Assembly (NCBI RefSeq): GCF_006094435.1
Contig: NZ_CP034783.1
Span: 3,313,001-3,377,000 of the forward strand
Origin: Pseudomonas sp. MPC6
Lineage (GTDB): Bacteria; Pseudomonadota; Gammaproteobacteria; Pseudomonadales; Pseudomonadaceae
Direction of reading: 5' to 3'
DNA length: 64,000 bases
The notes beneath the pieces are model-generated. The model saw nothing but the letters and a program-made list of their open reading frames with translations, was not told the origin of the DNA and did no database searches. Position numbers and translations under genes: made by a program. This document shows, piece after piece, positions 27,999 through 36,890 of this stretch (position 1 is its first letter; each line of letters opens with the position of its first letter).

Positions 27999-29324
27999 AT
28001 GAATCAGACTTCAACCCTGAAACGCCTGGCACTGGGCGTCTTCACCTGTTCCGTCGGCCCGCTCGCCCATGCCGACTTCATCAAGGACAGCCATGCCACC
28101 CTGGCCTTGCGCAACATGTACCTCAACCATGACTACCGCGATCAGCCGGGCCCTGCCGGACAGAGCAAAACCGAGGAGTGGGGCCAGGGGTTCATGCTCA
28201 ATTACACCTCGGGCTTCACGGCCGGGAGCCTGGGTTTCGGCGTGGATGCCATGGTGCTGCAGGGCGTAACCCTGGACAGCGGCGCGGGTGATCATCGCGG
28301 CAGCTCGATGATTCCAAGCGACGGCGATGGCGCCGCCGCTGCATGGAGCCGTCTGGGCGTGACCGGCAAATCGCGCCTGGGCAAGACCGAGGCGCGGCTG
28401 GGCACACTGACGCCCAAACTGCCGATCCTGCAGGCGAACGACGGTCGCCTGCTGCCGCAGACGTTCGAAGGGGCACAACTCACCAGCCAGGACATCGACA
28501 ACCTGACCGTCACTGCGGGCCGCCTGGACCAGGCCACGTCACGGGCGTCCAGCGACCGTACCGGCCTGGCGGTGGGTGGCGGCACCCGGGAAAGCGATGA
28601 ATTCCTGTTCGCCGGGGCCGACTACAAACTCAGTAAAAACCTGACCGCACAATATTATGTGGCCAACCTCGAGGACTATTACACCCAGCAGTTTTTCGGC
28701 TTGCAGCATACGCTCGCGCTGGGCGAAGGCCAGTCGATCAAGACCGACCTGCGTTACTTCGATACCGGCTCCAGCGGCGCCAACGGCTCAGCCCGCGGCC
28801 GCGCCGACGGTTACCGCGTCGGGGGCTATACCCCGGACAATTCCGGCGAAATCGATAACCGAACCTGGAGCGCGATGTTCACCTACTCCGTGGGTGGCCA
28901 TGCGCTGACGGGGGGCTACCAGCAGGTTTCCGATGGCAGCAACTTTGTCCAGCTCAACCAGGGCACGCTGCCCGGCAAAGGCGCCCAGGGCGCGAGCCTC
29001 TATCTGTTTACCGATCGCCTGCTCGCCAGCTTCAACCGCGCCGGCGAACGCACCTGGATCGGTCAGTATGCCTATGACTTCGCTCCGCTGGGCGTGCCCG
29101 GCCTGCGTGGTTCAGTGAGCTATTTCAAGGGCGATCACATCAAGAGCGCCACCCACGTCGACCAGCAGGAATGGGAGCGCGACCTGGCGCTGGACTACGT
29201 CATCCAGAGCGGCCCGTTCAGCGGAGTGGCCCTGGGCTGGCGACACAGCACACTGCGCTCGCAGCTGGCTCCCGCCCAAGACCTGAATCGTCTGGTCGTC
29301 AGCTATACCCTGGCGCTATTCTGA
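27999..29324 (+). CDS. OprD-family outer-membrane porin
   Basis: Outer-membrane substrate-specific channel of 441 residues. A signal peptide (about residues 1-25, ending PLAHA) precedes DFIKDSHATLALRNMYLNHDYR, the usual start of OprD mature chains. The long series of amphipathic strands ends with SYTLALF, an aromatic C-terminal residue as needed for outer-membrane assembly. OprD members admit amino acids, benzoate-type acids or small organic acids. Here it is placed behind the beta-oxidation cluster and probably admits its acid. Confidence 0.9.
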   Translation: MNQTSTLKRLALGVFTCSVGPLAHADFIKDSHATLALRNMYLNHDYRDQPGPAGQSKTEEWGQGFMLNYTSGFTAGSLGFGVDAMVLQGVTLDSGAGDHRGSSMIPSDGDGAAAAWSRLGVTGKSRLGKTEARLGTLTPKLPILQANDGRLLPQTFEGAQLTSQDIDNLTVTAGRLDQATSRASSDRTGLAVGGGTRESDEFLFAGADYKLSKNLTAQYYVANLEDYYTQQFFGLQHTLALGEGQSIKTDLRYFDTGSSGANGSARGRADGYRVGGYTPDNSGEIDNRTWSAMFTYSVGGHALTGGYQQVSDGSNFVQLNQGTLPGKGAQGASLYLFTDRLLASFNRAGERTWIGQYAYDFAPLGVPGLRGSVSYFKGDHIKSATHVDQQEWERDLALDYVIQSGPFSGVALGWRHSTLRSQLAPAQDLNRLVVSYTLALF

Positions 29325-29378
29325 TTGCCGGGGCACCGTTTGTAGAAGGGGCCAGGCCGCAAGTTCGGTTTATCATTG

Positions 29379-29399
29379 AGCTCGGCAGTTTGCCGAGCT
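29379..29399. terminator. Hairpin downstream of the porin gene
   Basis: AGCTCGGCA and TGCCGAGCT form a perfect 9-base stem with a GTT loop, 54 bases beyond the porin stop codon. No T-tract follows, so intrinsic termination is uncertain. Confidence 0.45.
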
Positions 29400-29485
29400 T
29401 GACCCAGGCTTGCCGGTCGTTCTTATAGTTAGTGTTCCATCAGGGAGTGGTTCAGGCCTATCAGGCCGATTGATAAGGAAGCGTC

Positions 29486-31069
29486 ATGACTCAACGGCTA
29501 CTTCAACTTGATCAAGTGTCGTTCACGCTGCCCGACGGGCGCATGCTGTTCGATCGCTTGAACCACACCTTCAGTACCAGGGCCACAGGAATCGTGGGCG
29601 CCAATGGCTGTGGCAAGTCCTTGCTTGGCCAGCTCCTGACGGGGGAGCAACTGCCCACCAACGGCATCGTCCGCCGCGAAGGGCAGGTTTATGCCGTGGC
29701 GCAGTTACTGGAACCCGAGCGCTATCCCAGCGTTGCCGCGCTGACCGGGGTCGAGCCTATTCTGGCGGCACTGGAGCGCATAGCCCAAGGCAGCGTCGAC
29801 GATGACGACCATTTGCTGGCGGTCGACCAATGGGATTGCGCCATGCGCCTTGAGGTGCAACTGCAGCAGGTCGGCCTGGGTCATTTGAACGCCGACTCGC
29901 GCACCGACGCACTCAGTGGTGGCGAACGGCAACGGGTGGCGCTAATGGGGGCGTGGTTATCCAGGGCCGACTGGCTCATTCTGGATGAGCCCAGCAACCA
30001 CCTGGATATTGATCAGCAACACAAGCTGGCGCAGCAGATCGATCGCTGGCCCAACGGCCTGGTGTTGATCAGCCACGACCGCGGACTTCTGGAGCACGTG
30101 AGCGAAATTGTCGAGCTTTCGCCATTGGGGCTGGCGGCCTATGGCGGCAACTACAGTCAGTATGCGGCGGCGCGCGAGCAAGAACAGCAGGCATTCCAGT
30201 CGGCATTGCAAGGTGAGCGGATGCAGGCCAAGCGTGAGCAACGTGAGATGCTCGTGCAGATGGAGCGCCAGCAACGGCGCAATGCCCGCGGCGACCGTCA
30301 GGCCCGCGATGGCAATCAAACCAAACTGATCACCAATGCCCAGAAAGAGCGCAGTGAAAACAGCCAGGGAAAATTGCGCCTCAATCAACAGGTGGCCCGG
30401 GAGCAGCAGCAACAGCGGATCGCCGAGGCCCGGGCGCGGTGCGCACCGGAGATTCAACGCATGATGCTGTCTCCGGAAAGCGTAGTGCCCAATGGCAAGC
30501 TGATATTGCAGCTCAACGATGTCGTGCTGCCGTTCGGTCATACGGCGCCGATCAATCTGACGCTGACGGGGCCTAGGCGCATGGTGATCCTGGGCGCCAA
30601 CGGCAGCGGCAAGTCGACCCTGTTGCGAGTAATCGCTGGCCAACTGCCGGTGCGCGGAGGCGAACTCATCTGCAGTTGCCACGTCGGCTGGCTGGATCAA
30701 CACGCCGGATTGCAGTATCCCGAACGCACGGCGGTGCAGTGGCTCCATGAGAGTAATCCGGAGTTGCCCGAAGCCGAGGCACGAACCCGGCTGGCGCAGA
30801 TGGGGATCGATGCGGATCGTGCGATGCTCGAGACCTGTCAGTTGAGTGGCGGCGAACGCCTGAAAATAGCCCTGGCGGCGCAGCTGTATGCACAGCGACC
30901 CCCGCAATTGCTGTTGCTGGACGAGCCGGATAACCATTTGGATCTGCCCAGTCGAATCGCGCTGGAGCAGATGCTTGATCAGTATCAAGGGGCCTTGATC
31001 GTCGTCTCTCACGACAGTGCTTTCCTGCAGGCCCTTCATCTGGATGCTGAGCTCCAGCTCAACAGCTAG
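29486..31069 (+). CDS. ABC-F family ATPase
   Basis: Soluble protein of 527 residues with two ABC ATPase domains and no membrane segments. Domain 1 has Walker A GANGCGKS, signature LSGGERQR and Walker B LILDEPSNHLD; domain 2 has GANGSGKST, LSGGERLKIAL and LLLLDEPDNHLD. A highly charged linker (about 225-315, rich in Gln, Arg and Glu) lies between the domains, as in ABC-F proteins that act on the ribosome (EttA, Uup, and antibiotic-protection members). The linker differs in length between subfamilies and I cannot place this one; resistance is not implied. Confidence 0.88.
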   Translation: MTQRLLQLDQVSFTLPDGRMLFDRLNHTFSTRATGIVGANGCGKSLLGQLLTGEQLPTNGIVRREGQVYAVAQLLEPERYPSVAALTGVEPILAALERIAQGSVDDDDHLLAVDQWDCAMRLEVQLQQVGLGHLNADSRTDALSGGERQRVALMGAWLSRADWLILDEPSNHLDIDQQHKLAQQIDRWPNGLVLISHDRGLLEHVSEIVELSPLGLAAYGGNYSQYAAAREQEQQAFQSALQGERMQAKREQREMLVQMERQQRRNARGDRQARDGNQTKLITNAQKERSENSQGKLRLNQQVAREQQQQRIAEARARCAPEIQRMMLSPESVVPNGKLILQLNDVVLPFGHTAPINLTLTGPRRMVILGANGSGKSTLLRVIAGQLPVRGGELICSCHVGWLDQHAGLQYPERTAVQWLHESNPELPEAEARTRLAQMGIDADRAMLETCQLSGGERLKIALAAQLYAQRPPQLLLLDEPDNHLDLPSRIALEQMLDQYQGALIVVSHDSAFLQALHLDAELQLNS

Positions 31070-31088
31070 AGGTTGTTGCCCAACCTCT
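31068..31088. terminator. Hairpin between the ABC-F gene and the LysR remnant
   Basis: AGAGGTTG and CAACCTCT form a perfect 8-base stem with a 5-base loop, overlapping the ABC-F stop codon. It lies between two convergent reading frames and could serve both. Confidence 0.5.
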
Positions 31089-31094
31089 TACAGT

Positions 31095-31697
31095 TTATGG
31101 ATAGAGTTCATCGAGCACCTGCATCAGCGCTCGCTTGCGTGGGTTTTCCAGGCCGGTCCAGGCTACGCCGATGCCGATGCCGATGCCGATGCCGATGCCG
31201 ATGCCGATGCCGATGCCGGCGCCGCTCATGGCCAGTGTCAGGGGGCGGGTCACGACTCCGATGGGCAGCGCCGATGCGGCACCGCTGGGCAAGATGCCGA
31301 GGCCCAGGCCGGCGGCCACCAAGGCCAACAGGGTGGTGAACTCGCCCATCTCCCGGGCGATCGTCAGGGTGACCTTGCGTCGGTGAAAACCCGCCAGCAT
31401 CTGGTCATACAAGCCGGGCGCGAACTTGCGCGCCAGCACCAGCATCGGGCATCCGGCCAGATCCTGAGGCTTGATACGACGCTGGGTGCACAGCGGGTGG
31501 TCTTGCGGCAGCGCCACCACCAGCGACTCCTCGAAGAGCATGCGCGTGTGCACGCCAGCCACATTCAACGGCAGGCGTACCAGGCCAAAATCCAGGGCGT
31601 TGTCCAGCAAGGCCCGGGCCTGCGGCAGCGTGGTGGCGACATCATTGCCATCTCCATCCCGAATCCAGACAGTCAAGCTTGCTCTCAACACATGCAC
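31095..31697 (-). pseudogene. LysR regulator remnant lacking its DNA-binding domain
   Basis: The frame (about 200 residues) is a LysR effector-binding domain. It has LTVWIRDGDGNDVATTLPQA, LDFGLVRLPL, FEESLVVALPQDHPL and TLLALVAAGLGLGILPSG in the usual order. The helix-turn-helix and linker are missing, and the sequence immediately upstream belongs to another gene remnant (31690-31835) on the opposite strand. Near the C-terminus a (GI)n stretch of about eight repeats is encoded by a hexanucleotide repeat. It is probably not functional as a regulator. Confidence 0.75.
31167..31214. repeat. Hexanucleotide tandem repeat (GCCGAT)8
   Basis: Eight perfect copies of GCCGAT run from 31167 to 31214, followed by the variant GCCGGC. 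On the minus strand they encode alternating Gly-Ile in the LysR remnant; on the plus strand Ala-Asp. Repeat changes would keep the reading frame. Confidence 0.95.
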
Positions 31698-31835
31698 GAT
31701 GCCGGCGTCGTGCTCACCGCCACCAATACGCTTATGGCAGAGTTCGGACAGGATTGGTCTACACCTATCGGACAGCAGATGATTGGCTTGTTGTTCAGCG
31801 ATGTATTACCGGCCTTGGGTGCTGGCATCCAGTAA
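31690..31835 (+). pseudogene. 3' remnant of an isochorismatase-family (YcaC-like) hydrolase
   Basis: The plus-strand frame ending TAA at 31833-31835 reads MHDAGVVLTATNTLMAEFGQ then DWSTPIGQQMIGLLFSDVLP. This resembles the C-terminal part of YcaC-like isochorismatase-family hydrolases (MSQAG...L...E...DW...LFS), by recall of E. coli YcaC. No N-terminal part is present; directly upstream begins the LysR remnant on the other strand. The two look like the outer halves of a divergent pair joined by a deletion. Confidence 0.55.
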
Positions 31836-31982
31836 AACGGCGAACCTGTCGTGCTGCCCAAAGCGCGTGGTACTTTGGCAGTGCGACGGTTCTCTGGGCT
31901 ACTTGGCACGCTGCGTACTGAGAGTGCCGTGCTCCAGTATCGTTGCTATACGTGAACATCACTTCTTGTCCAGGGAGGACAA

Positions 31983-32297
31983 ATGAAAAAACCCTACATC
32001 TCGCTTGCTGCATTGGTGATTTTTTCGTTGTATACGGCGGGTACCATGCTCTTTGCCGAGCAATCGCTCATCGACTTTGGCCTTGGGTTACTGTCCAGCC
32101 CAGACACTGCCCAGGTAGTCATTGATCTCTACCTGCTGGGCGTCCTCGCTTGCGTCTGGATGTATCGGGATGCTCGTTCCAAAGGCCGATCTATGGCCTC
32201 TCTTGTGCCTTATTTCCTGATAACAGCCGTATTTGTATCGATCGGCCCATTGCTCTACATCGTCATCAACGGGTTTGGCAGGAAAGCACCGCGGTAG
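31983..32297 (+). CDS. Small membrane protein, DUF2834-like
   Basis: Protein of 104 residues with three hydrophobic segments (about 5-25, 45-62, 75-97) and a positive turn YRDARSKGRS between the second and third. The arrangement and the phrase CVWMYRDARSKGRS fit the DUF2834 family of inner-membrane proteins; no biochemical function is known to me. AGGGAGG lies directly upstream of ATG 31983. It stands alone between the gene remnants and the MFS gene. Confidence 0.7.
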   Translation: MKKPYISLAALVIFSLYTAGTMLFAEQSLIDFGLGLLSSPDTAQVVIDLYLLGVLACVWMYRDARSKGRSMASLVPYFLITAVFVSIGPLLYIVINGFGRKAPR

Positions 32298-32448
32298 GCA
32301 TGTTTGATACGGATATCCTCACGCACCCAATTACGGTGTCTTGAGTATGAACGGGGGGAGGCATCACACGTTTGGAGTCTTGATCCTGTGCATCAGCAGC
32401 AGTCGGCAGGATCCCAAGGTCCCGCCAGGCTGCTGCTGATTGCCGCTT

Positions 32449-33723
32449 CTACTGTTTTTGCGGATCGAATTGCTTGTCCTTGATAAACAGCGCGGGAATC
32501 ACGCCGCAGATGAAGTAGGCCGCGCCCATGACGAGGAAGCCCACGCCGATCGAGCCATGCGAGGCGAGGAAGCCGATAGCGGCCGGCGCAATCGCCGCGC
32601 CCAGACGCCCGATATTGTAGGCACCGCCTACGGCGGACCCGCGGAATTTGGCCTCGAAGCTTTCGGTCATGTACGTGGCGTTCACACCATAAGGAATGCC
32701 GTACAAGAAGCCGAACACCACCAGCATCCACAGGATGTTGTCCTGGCTTTGGAACAGCACGATCACCGGCAGGAATATCGCGGTCCCCAGGGCGCCAAAG
32801 GCGAACACGGTACGCCGCCCGATACGGTCAGCCGCCAGGCCCGCCAGGATTTTGCCGAGGATCATCGCGGTGTAGGTGCCGACCATGTAGCCGGTCATGG
32901 ACTTGAGGTTCATGCCCAGTTCGCTTTCCAGGTACGTCGGCATCCAGTTGTTCACACCGTAGTAACCGAACTGCAGAAAGCCGGCAGTCAGGGCCCAGAA
33001 GATAAACATCCGGCTGGCCTGCGGATCACTGAAGATCAGCTTGTACATGCTCTCGCGCTTTGCGGGGATTGACTGTTGGGCGCCGCTGATTTTTTTCCGG
33101 GCGCGCTCGGCCTGGGCGTTGATCCAGGTTTGTGGCTCCGGCACGAATCGTTGCATCACCACGGCCAGGATCACCGGGATAATGGCGATGTAGAACAGCC
33201 AGCGCCAGCCATGCACTGGCAGTATCCAGCCCGCCAGCAGGGTCGCCACGATATACCCCACCGACCAGCCTGCCTGCAGGGTGCCGAGGACGGTGGTGCG
33301 GTAGCGGGTGGGCACGTATTCGGACATCAATGTGTTGCAGGCCACGTACAGTGCGCCGATCCCCAGCGAGGCCACGAACCGGGTGATCGCGAATTGCCAA
33401 TAGCTGTGCGTCAGGCCCAGGACAGCGGTGCCGACGGAAAACAGGACGATACTCCAGACCACGGTTTTCACCCGGCCGAAACGATCGCAGGCCCAGCCGC
33501 CGTAGATGCCACCGATGGCCATCCCGGCCAGGGTAAAGCTACCCAGGCTGCCGGCCTCGACGTTGCTCAGGCCGAACTCGGCCTTCAGGCTACTGAGGCT
33601 GTAGGACAGCAGCATCAGATCGGCACCGTCGATCAACAATCCAAGAAAGCAGAAGATGAAGACCAGTACCCAGGTACTGGTTTTGGCGTGCGTCGTCGCA
33701 CTCGCCTGAGCAGCAGCGTCCAT
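32449..33723 (-). CDS. MFS permease, aromatic acid/dicarboxylate (AAHS) type
   Basis: Inner-membrane symporter of 424 residues with about 12 helices. Motifs are LLIDGADLMLLSYSLSSLKA, GWACDRFGRVK and YGVNNWMPTYLESELG. It belongs with the AAHS/MucK/PcaK group, whose members bring in protonated aromatic or dicarboxylic acids. It is on the minus strand behind the acyl-CoA dehydrogenase gene, 61 bases away, and likely shares its transcript; the acid imported probably feeds the second beta-oxidation cluster. Confidence 0.85.
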   Translation of the reverse strand: MDAAAQASATTHAKTSTWVLVFIFCFLGLLIDGADLMLLSYSLSSLKAEFGLSNVEAGSLGSFTLAGMAIGGIYGGWACDRFGRVKTVVWSIVLFSVGTAVLGLTHSYWQFAITRFVASLGIGALYVACNTLMSEYVPTRYRTTVLGTLQAGWSVGYIVATLLAGWILPVHGWRWLFYIAIIPVILAVVMQRFVPEPQTWINAQAERARKKISGAQQSIPAKRESMYKLIFSDPQASRMFIFWALTAGFLQFGYYGVNNWMPTYLESELGMNLKSMTGYMVGTYTAMILGKILAGLAADRIGRRTVFAFGALGTAIFLPVIVLFQSQDNILWMLVVFGFLYGIPYGVNATYMTESFEAKFRGSAVGGAYNIGRLGAAIAPAAIGFLASHGSIGVGFLVMGAAYFICGVIPALFIKDKQFDPQKQ

Positions 33724-33784
33724 AGCGTAACCCTATTGTATTTATGGGAAGGGGATTTGAGCCGGAAATTGAAAGCCCGTGGCC

Positions 33785-34939
33785 TTAGCCTTGCGCGTCG
33801 CGGATCATGTTGCGGGCAATGACCAGCTGTTGGATCTGGGTGGTGCCTTCATAAATGCGGAACAGGCGAACATCGCGATAGAAGCGTTCAATGGCGTATT
33901 CGCTGACATAGCCGGCGCCACCATGAATCTGTACGCAGCGGTCGGCGACCCGTCCGCACATTTCAGTGGCGAACATCTTGGCGCAGGAGGCTTCCGTGCT
34001 GACGTTACGTCCGTCGTCACGCTTGCGCGCGGCATCGAGGACCATGCAGCGGGCTGCATAGATTTCCGCCTTGCTGTCGGCAAGCATCGCCTGGATCAGT
34101 TGGAACTCGGCAATCGGCTTGCCGAATTGCTTGCGCTCAATCGCATATTGCAGCGAATCGGCCAGCATGCGCTCGGCGGCGCCGACGCTCAGGGCGGCAA
34201 TATGCAGGCGACCTTTATCCAGGACTTTCATAGCGGTTTTAAAACCCACGCCTTCAACGCCACCGATCAGTTGGCTGGCGGGAACGCGGGCATTTTCGAA
34301 GATCACGTCGCAGGTGTGAGCGCCTTTGTGGCCCATCTTGTGATCGGTTTTACCCAGGGAGATACCGGCCGTATCACGCTCGACGATGAACGCACTGATG
34401 CCGCCGGAACCCTTGATGGCCGGATTGGTGCGCGCCATCACGGTGAAGATGTTGGCGTGGGGCGCATTGGTGATGAAGCGTTTGGTGCCGTTGAGGATAT
34501 AGCTGTCGCCGTCACGCACGGCCGTGGTTTTGAGCGAGGCCGCATCAGACCCCGAATCGGGTTCGGTCAGGCAGAAGGCACTGAGCAGCTCGCCACTGGC
34601 CAGCTTTGGCAGGTACCTGGCTTTCTGCTCCGGGCTGCCATCGAGCAGAATGCCGATAGAGCCGATGCCGTTGTTGGTGCCGATGTAAGAACGAAAGGCC
34701 GGGGAGGTGCGGCCCAGTTCGAAGGCGATGTTGACCTCTTCTTCCATGGTCACGCCCATGCCGCCGAACTCTTCCGGCAGGGTCAGGCCGAACAGCCCCA
34801 TCTCTTGCAATTGCACGACGATGTCGGCCGGGATGTTGTCGGTCTCGGCCACCTCGTTCTCACGGGGAATCAGCACTTCGCTGACGAACTGACGAAGGGA
34901 ATCCAGCAGTATCTGCAGGGTTTCGGTATCACGGATCAT
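33785..34939 (-). CDS. Acyl-CoA dehydrogenase, second cluster
   Basis: FAD enzyme of 384 residues, the normal length of the family. Motifs are FGLTLPEEFGGMGVTMEEE, AFCLTEPDSGSDAASLKTTA, RKQFGKPIAEFQLIQAMLAD, IHGGAGYVSEYAIERFYRD and the catalytic-glutamate region YEGTTQIQQLVIAR. ATG 34939 has GGGAG upstream; a TTG at 34951 is in frame. It is comparable with DcaA of the Acinetobacter dicarboxylate cluster in context, but the substrate chain cannot be told from the sequence. It is transcribed with the MFS gene and lies downstream of the IclR gene on the same strand. Confidence 0.9.
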   Translation of the reverse strand: MIRDTETLQILLDSLRQFVSEVLIPRENEVAETDNIPADIVVQLQEMGLFGLTLPEEFGGMGVTMEEEVNIAFELGRTSPAFRSYIGTNNGIGSIGILLDGSPEQKARYLPKLASGELLSAFCLTEPDSGSDAASLKTTAVRDGDSYILNGTKRFITNAPHANIFTVMARTNPAIKGSGGISAFIVERDTAGISLGKTDHKMGHKGAHTCDVIFENARVPASQLIGGVEGVGFKTAMKVLDKGRLHIAALSVGAAERMLADSLQYAIERKQFGKPIAEFQLIQAMLADSKAEIYAARCMVLDAARKRDDGRNVSTEASCAKMFATEMCGRVADRCVQIHGGAGYVSEYAIERFYRDVRLFRIYEGTTQIQQLVIARNMIRDAQG

Positions 34940-34997
34940 GTGCGCTCCCAAGGCTCGCGAGCGAGCCGGTTGTTTAGGGCGCCGTTACTCCGTTGCG

Positions 34998-35864
34998 TCA
35001 GCGAGCAGCGGCGCCAATGTTATTGACCATGTTGATCAGGCGAGGCCCGATATCGTCCACGAGCTGCTCACGGGGTAGCTGAAAGCTCGGTCCACCGCAG
35101 TTGAAGGTCAGCAACCCGTACTGCGGGTGCAGCAACGGCACTGCAACGGAGTTGACGTCGCGGTGCCACTCACCCACCGACAGGCAGAAGCCGTAGTCGG
35201 CGTAATCCCTGAAGGCTCTGTCCAGGCCCTTGCGGATGGCTGGCCATTGCTCCGTTTCACGCTGGCGAATGTGGTCGAGCAGAAATTCCCGCTCGGTTTC
35301 CGGCATCGCCGCCAGGCACGCCCGGCCCACCGAGCTCTGTGCCAGCGGCAAGTAGCTGCCGATCTGCCGACGCATGGTCATGTTGCCCTGACCCTGGACC
35401 ACATCCAGGTACACCATCTGCAGTCGATCGCGGGCGGCCATGGCGACGGCCGCCTGGGCGTGATTGGCCAAACCCTCCATCAGGGGATGCGCCACCGTGC
35501 GAATCGCCAGGTTCGACAACATGGCGTAACCGAAACCCAATACGCCGACGTCCAGCTGATACTTGCCTGAATGCACTTCACGCTTGAGGCAGCCCAGGCG
35601 CATCAGCGTATTGGTCAGCCGCGTCACGGTCGGTTTGGGCAGCCCGGTCATCCGCGCCAGGTCCTGATTGCCGAGCACGTTGTCCCGCGGCGTGAAACAC
35701 CGCATCAACTCAAGCCCGCGGGCCAACGCCGTCACGAACTGGCCAGTGCTTTCGTCATCGCTCAGCGCGCTGGCGGGATCGAGCATCCCCATCTTCAGCA
35801 AGCCGATTTCATCCGTTCCTTTCGCCTGGTCCACGGCCTGGTGATCTGCCTTGTTGCGACCCAT
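34998..35864 (-). CDS. IclR-family regulator of the second beta-oxidation cluster
   Basis: Regulator of 288 residues. After a polar N-terminus, the winged helix is at about 43-105 (FVTALARGLELMRCFTPRDN, DLARMTGLPKPTVTRLTNTL), followed by the IclR effector domain with MVYLDVVQGQGNMTMRRQIG and SVGRACLAAMPE. This is the PcaR/PobR-like layout. It diverges from the hydratase gene at 36102, with two identical-pattern operators in the 237-base gap. ATG 35864 has GAGG upstream. Confidence 0.88.
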   Translation of the reverse strand: MGRNKADHQAVDQAKGTDEIGLLKMGMLDPASALSDDESTGQFVTALARGLELMRCFTPRDNVLGNQDLARMTGLPKPTVTRLTNTLMRLGCLKREVHSGKYQLDVGVLGFGYAMLSNLAIRTVAHPLMEGLANHAQAAVAMAARDRLQMVYLDVVQGQGNMTMRRQIGSYLPLAQSSVGRACLAAMPETEREFLLDHIRQRETEQWPAIRKGLDRAFRDYADYGFCLSVGEWHRDVNSVAVPLLHPQYGLLTFNCGGPSFQLPREQLVDDIGPRLINMVNNIGAAAR

Positions 35865-35907
35865 GGTAGAACCTCGCTTTCGAGAAATGCAAGAAAATAA
35901 AATACAG

Positions 35908-35922
35908 TTTCGCCTGACGAAA
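35908..35922. promoter_or_regulatory. Probable IclR operator, site 1
   Basis: TTTCGCCTGACGAAA, an inverted repeat TTTCG-N5-CGAAA, lies 44 bases upstream of the IclR gene. The same pattern recurs at 36069-36083 in front of the divergent operon. Confidence 0.7.
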
Positions 35923-36068
35923 TTGTATTCGCTGCTTCAAAAAAAACCAACCAATTTATGGATTGCTTATAAAGCATTGTATTTAAAGGCTTAAATAAGA
36001 TTTATCAGTTTACCTGTTTACAGCGATTTATCAGCGTCTCTATGATTGAATGTAATTACGGTATTCGG

Positions 36069-36083
36069 TTTCGTCTAGCGAAA
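36069..36083. promoter_or_regulatory. Probable IclR operator, site 2
   Basis: TTTCGTCTAGCGAAA, flanked by G and C to give GTTTCG-N5-CGAAAC, lies 18 bases upstream of the hydratase start codon. It shares the TTTCG-N5-CGAAA pattern of 35908-35922, which is the arrangement expected if one regulator controls both promoters. Confidence 0.7.
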
Positions 36084-36101
36084 CAAAAATAAGAGGTAAG
36101 T

Positions 36102-36887
36102 ATGGACTCCCAGCCCAACGCTGTAGTGGCTCTGCACATTCGCGATGACGCCGTCGCTGTCGTACGGATCCAGCGGCCCGAGGTCAAGAACGCGCTCAAC
36201 AGCGCAGTGCGCGAACAGTTGGCTGAAATCTTTCGCGCCCTGGCCGGCAATGAACGGGTGCGTGCGATCGTTCTCACCGGTGGTGAGCAGTGCTTTGTCG
36301 CCGGTGCCGACATCCGCGAGTTCGCCGAGGCCAGCCCGATCGAGATGTATCGCCGCCACACGGAGTACTTGTGGGAGGCCATCTCTCGTTGCCCTAAACC
36401 GGTGATCGCCGCGGTGAACGGTTTTGCCTTGGGCGGCGGCTGTGAACTGGCGATGCACTGCGACATCATCGTTGCAGGGCAGTCGGCACGCTTCGGCCAG
36501 CCGGAGGTCAAGCTTGGCCTGATGCCGGGCGCCGGTGGCACCCAACGGCTGATTCGCGCCGTCGGCAAATTCCAGGCGATGCGTATCGCACTCACGGGCT
36601 GCCTGGTCGCGGCCCCCGAAGCACTGGCCATGGGCATGGTCAGCGAGGTGGTGAGTGACGAGCGCACAGTGCCGCGCGCCCTTGAGCTGGCCGCTGAAAT
36701 AGCCGCCTTGCCGCCGCTGGCTGTGGCGCAGATCAAAGAGGTGCTGCTGCTCGGCGCCGACTTGCCCCTGGACAGCGCCCTGGCGTTGGAGCGCAAGGCG
36801 TTTCAGTTACTGTTCGATTCCAGGGACCAGAAGGAGGGCGCTACTGCCTTCCTGGAAAAACGCCAAGCCAACTTCTCGGGAGAGTGA
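36102..36887 (+). CDS. Enoyl-CoA hydratase, second cluster (PaaF-like)
   Basis: Crotonase-family hydratase of 261 residues. Key regions are FVAGADIREFAEASPIEMYR, GFALGGGCELAMHCDIIVAG and FGQPEVKLGLMPGAGGTQRL, with the catalytic glutamate in QPEVKLG. It aligns end to end with the hydratase at 24365-25159, with long identical runs, and also has Arg at the second crotonase glutamate position. AGAGG precedes ATG 36102. The downstream dehydrogenase gene starts 3 bases after its stop codon. Confidence 0.9.
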   Translation: MDSQPNAVVALHIRDDAVAVVRIQRPEVKNALNSAVREQLAEIFRALAGNERVRAIVLTGGEQCFVAGADIREFAEASPIEMYRRHTEYLWEAISRCPKPVIAAVNGFALGGGCELAMHCDIIVAGQSARFGQPEVKLGLMPGAGGTQRLIRAVGKFQAMRIALTGCLVAAPEALAMGMVSEVVSDERTVPRALELAAEIAALPPLAVAQIKEVLLLGADLPLDSALALERKAFQLLFDSRDQKEGATAFLEKRQANFSGE

Positions 36888-36890
36888 AGC

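Noticed and set aside
29486..31069. Calling the ABC-F protein an antibiotic resistance determinant
   Set aside because: ABC-F proteins also include housekeeping translation factors; nothing in the linker or neighbours shows a resistance role.
31167..31214. Possible CRISPR or regulatory iteron array
   Set aside because: The unit is a contiguous hexanucleotide without spacers and lies inside a coding remnant; it is a simple tandem repeat.
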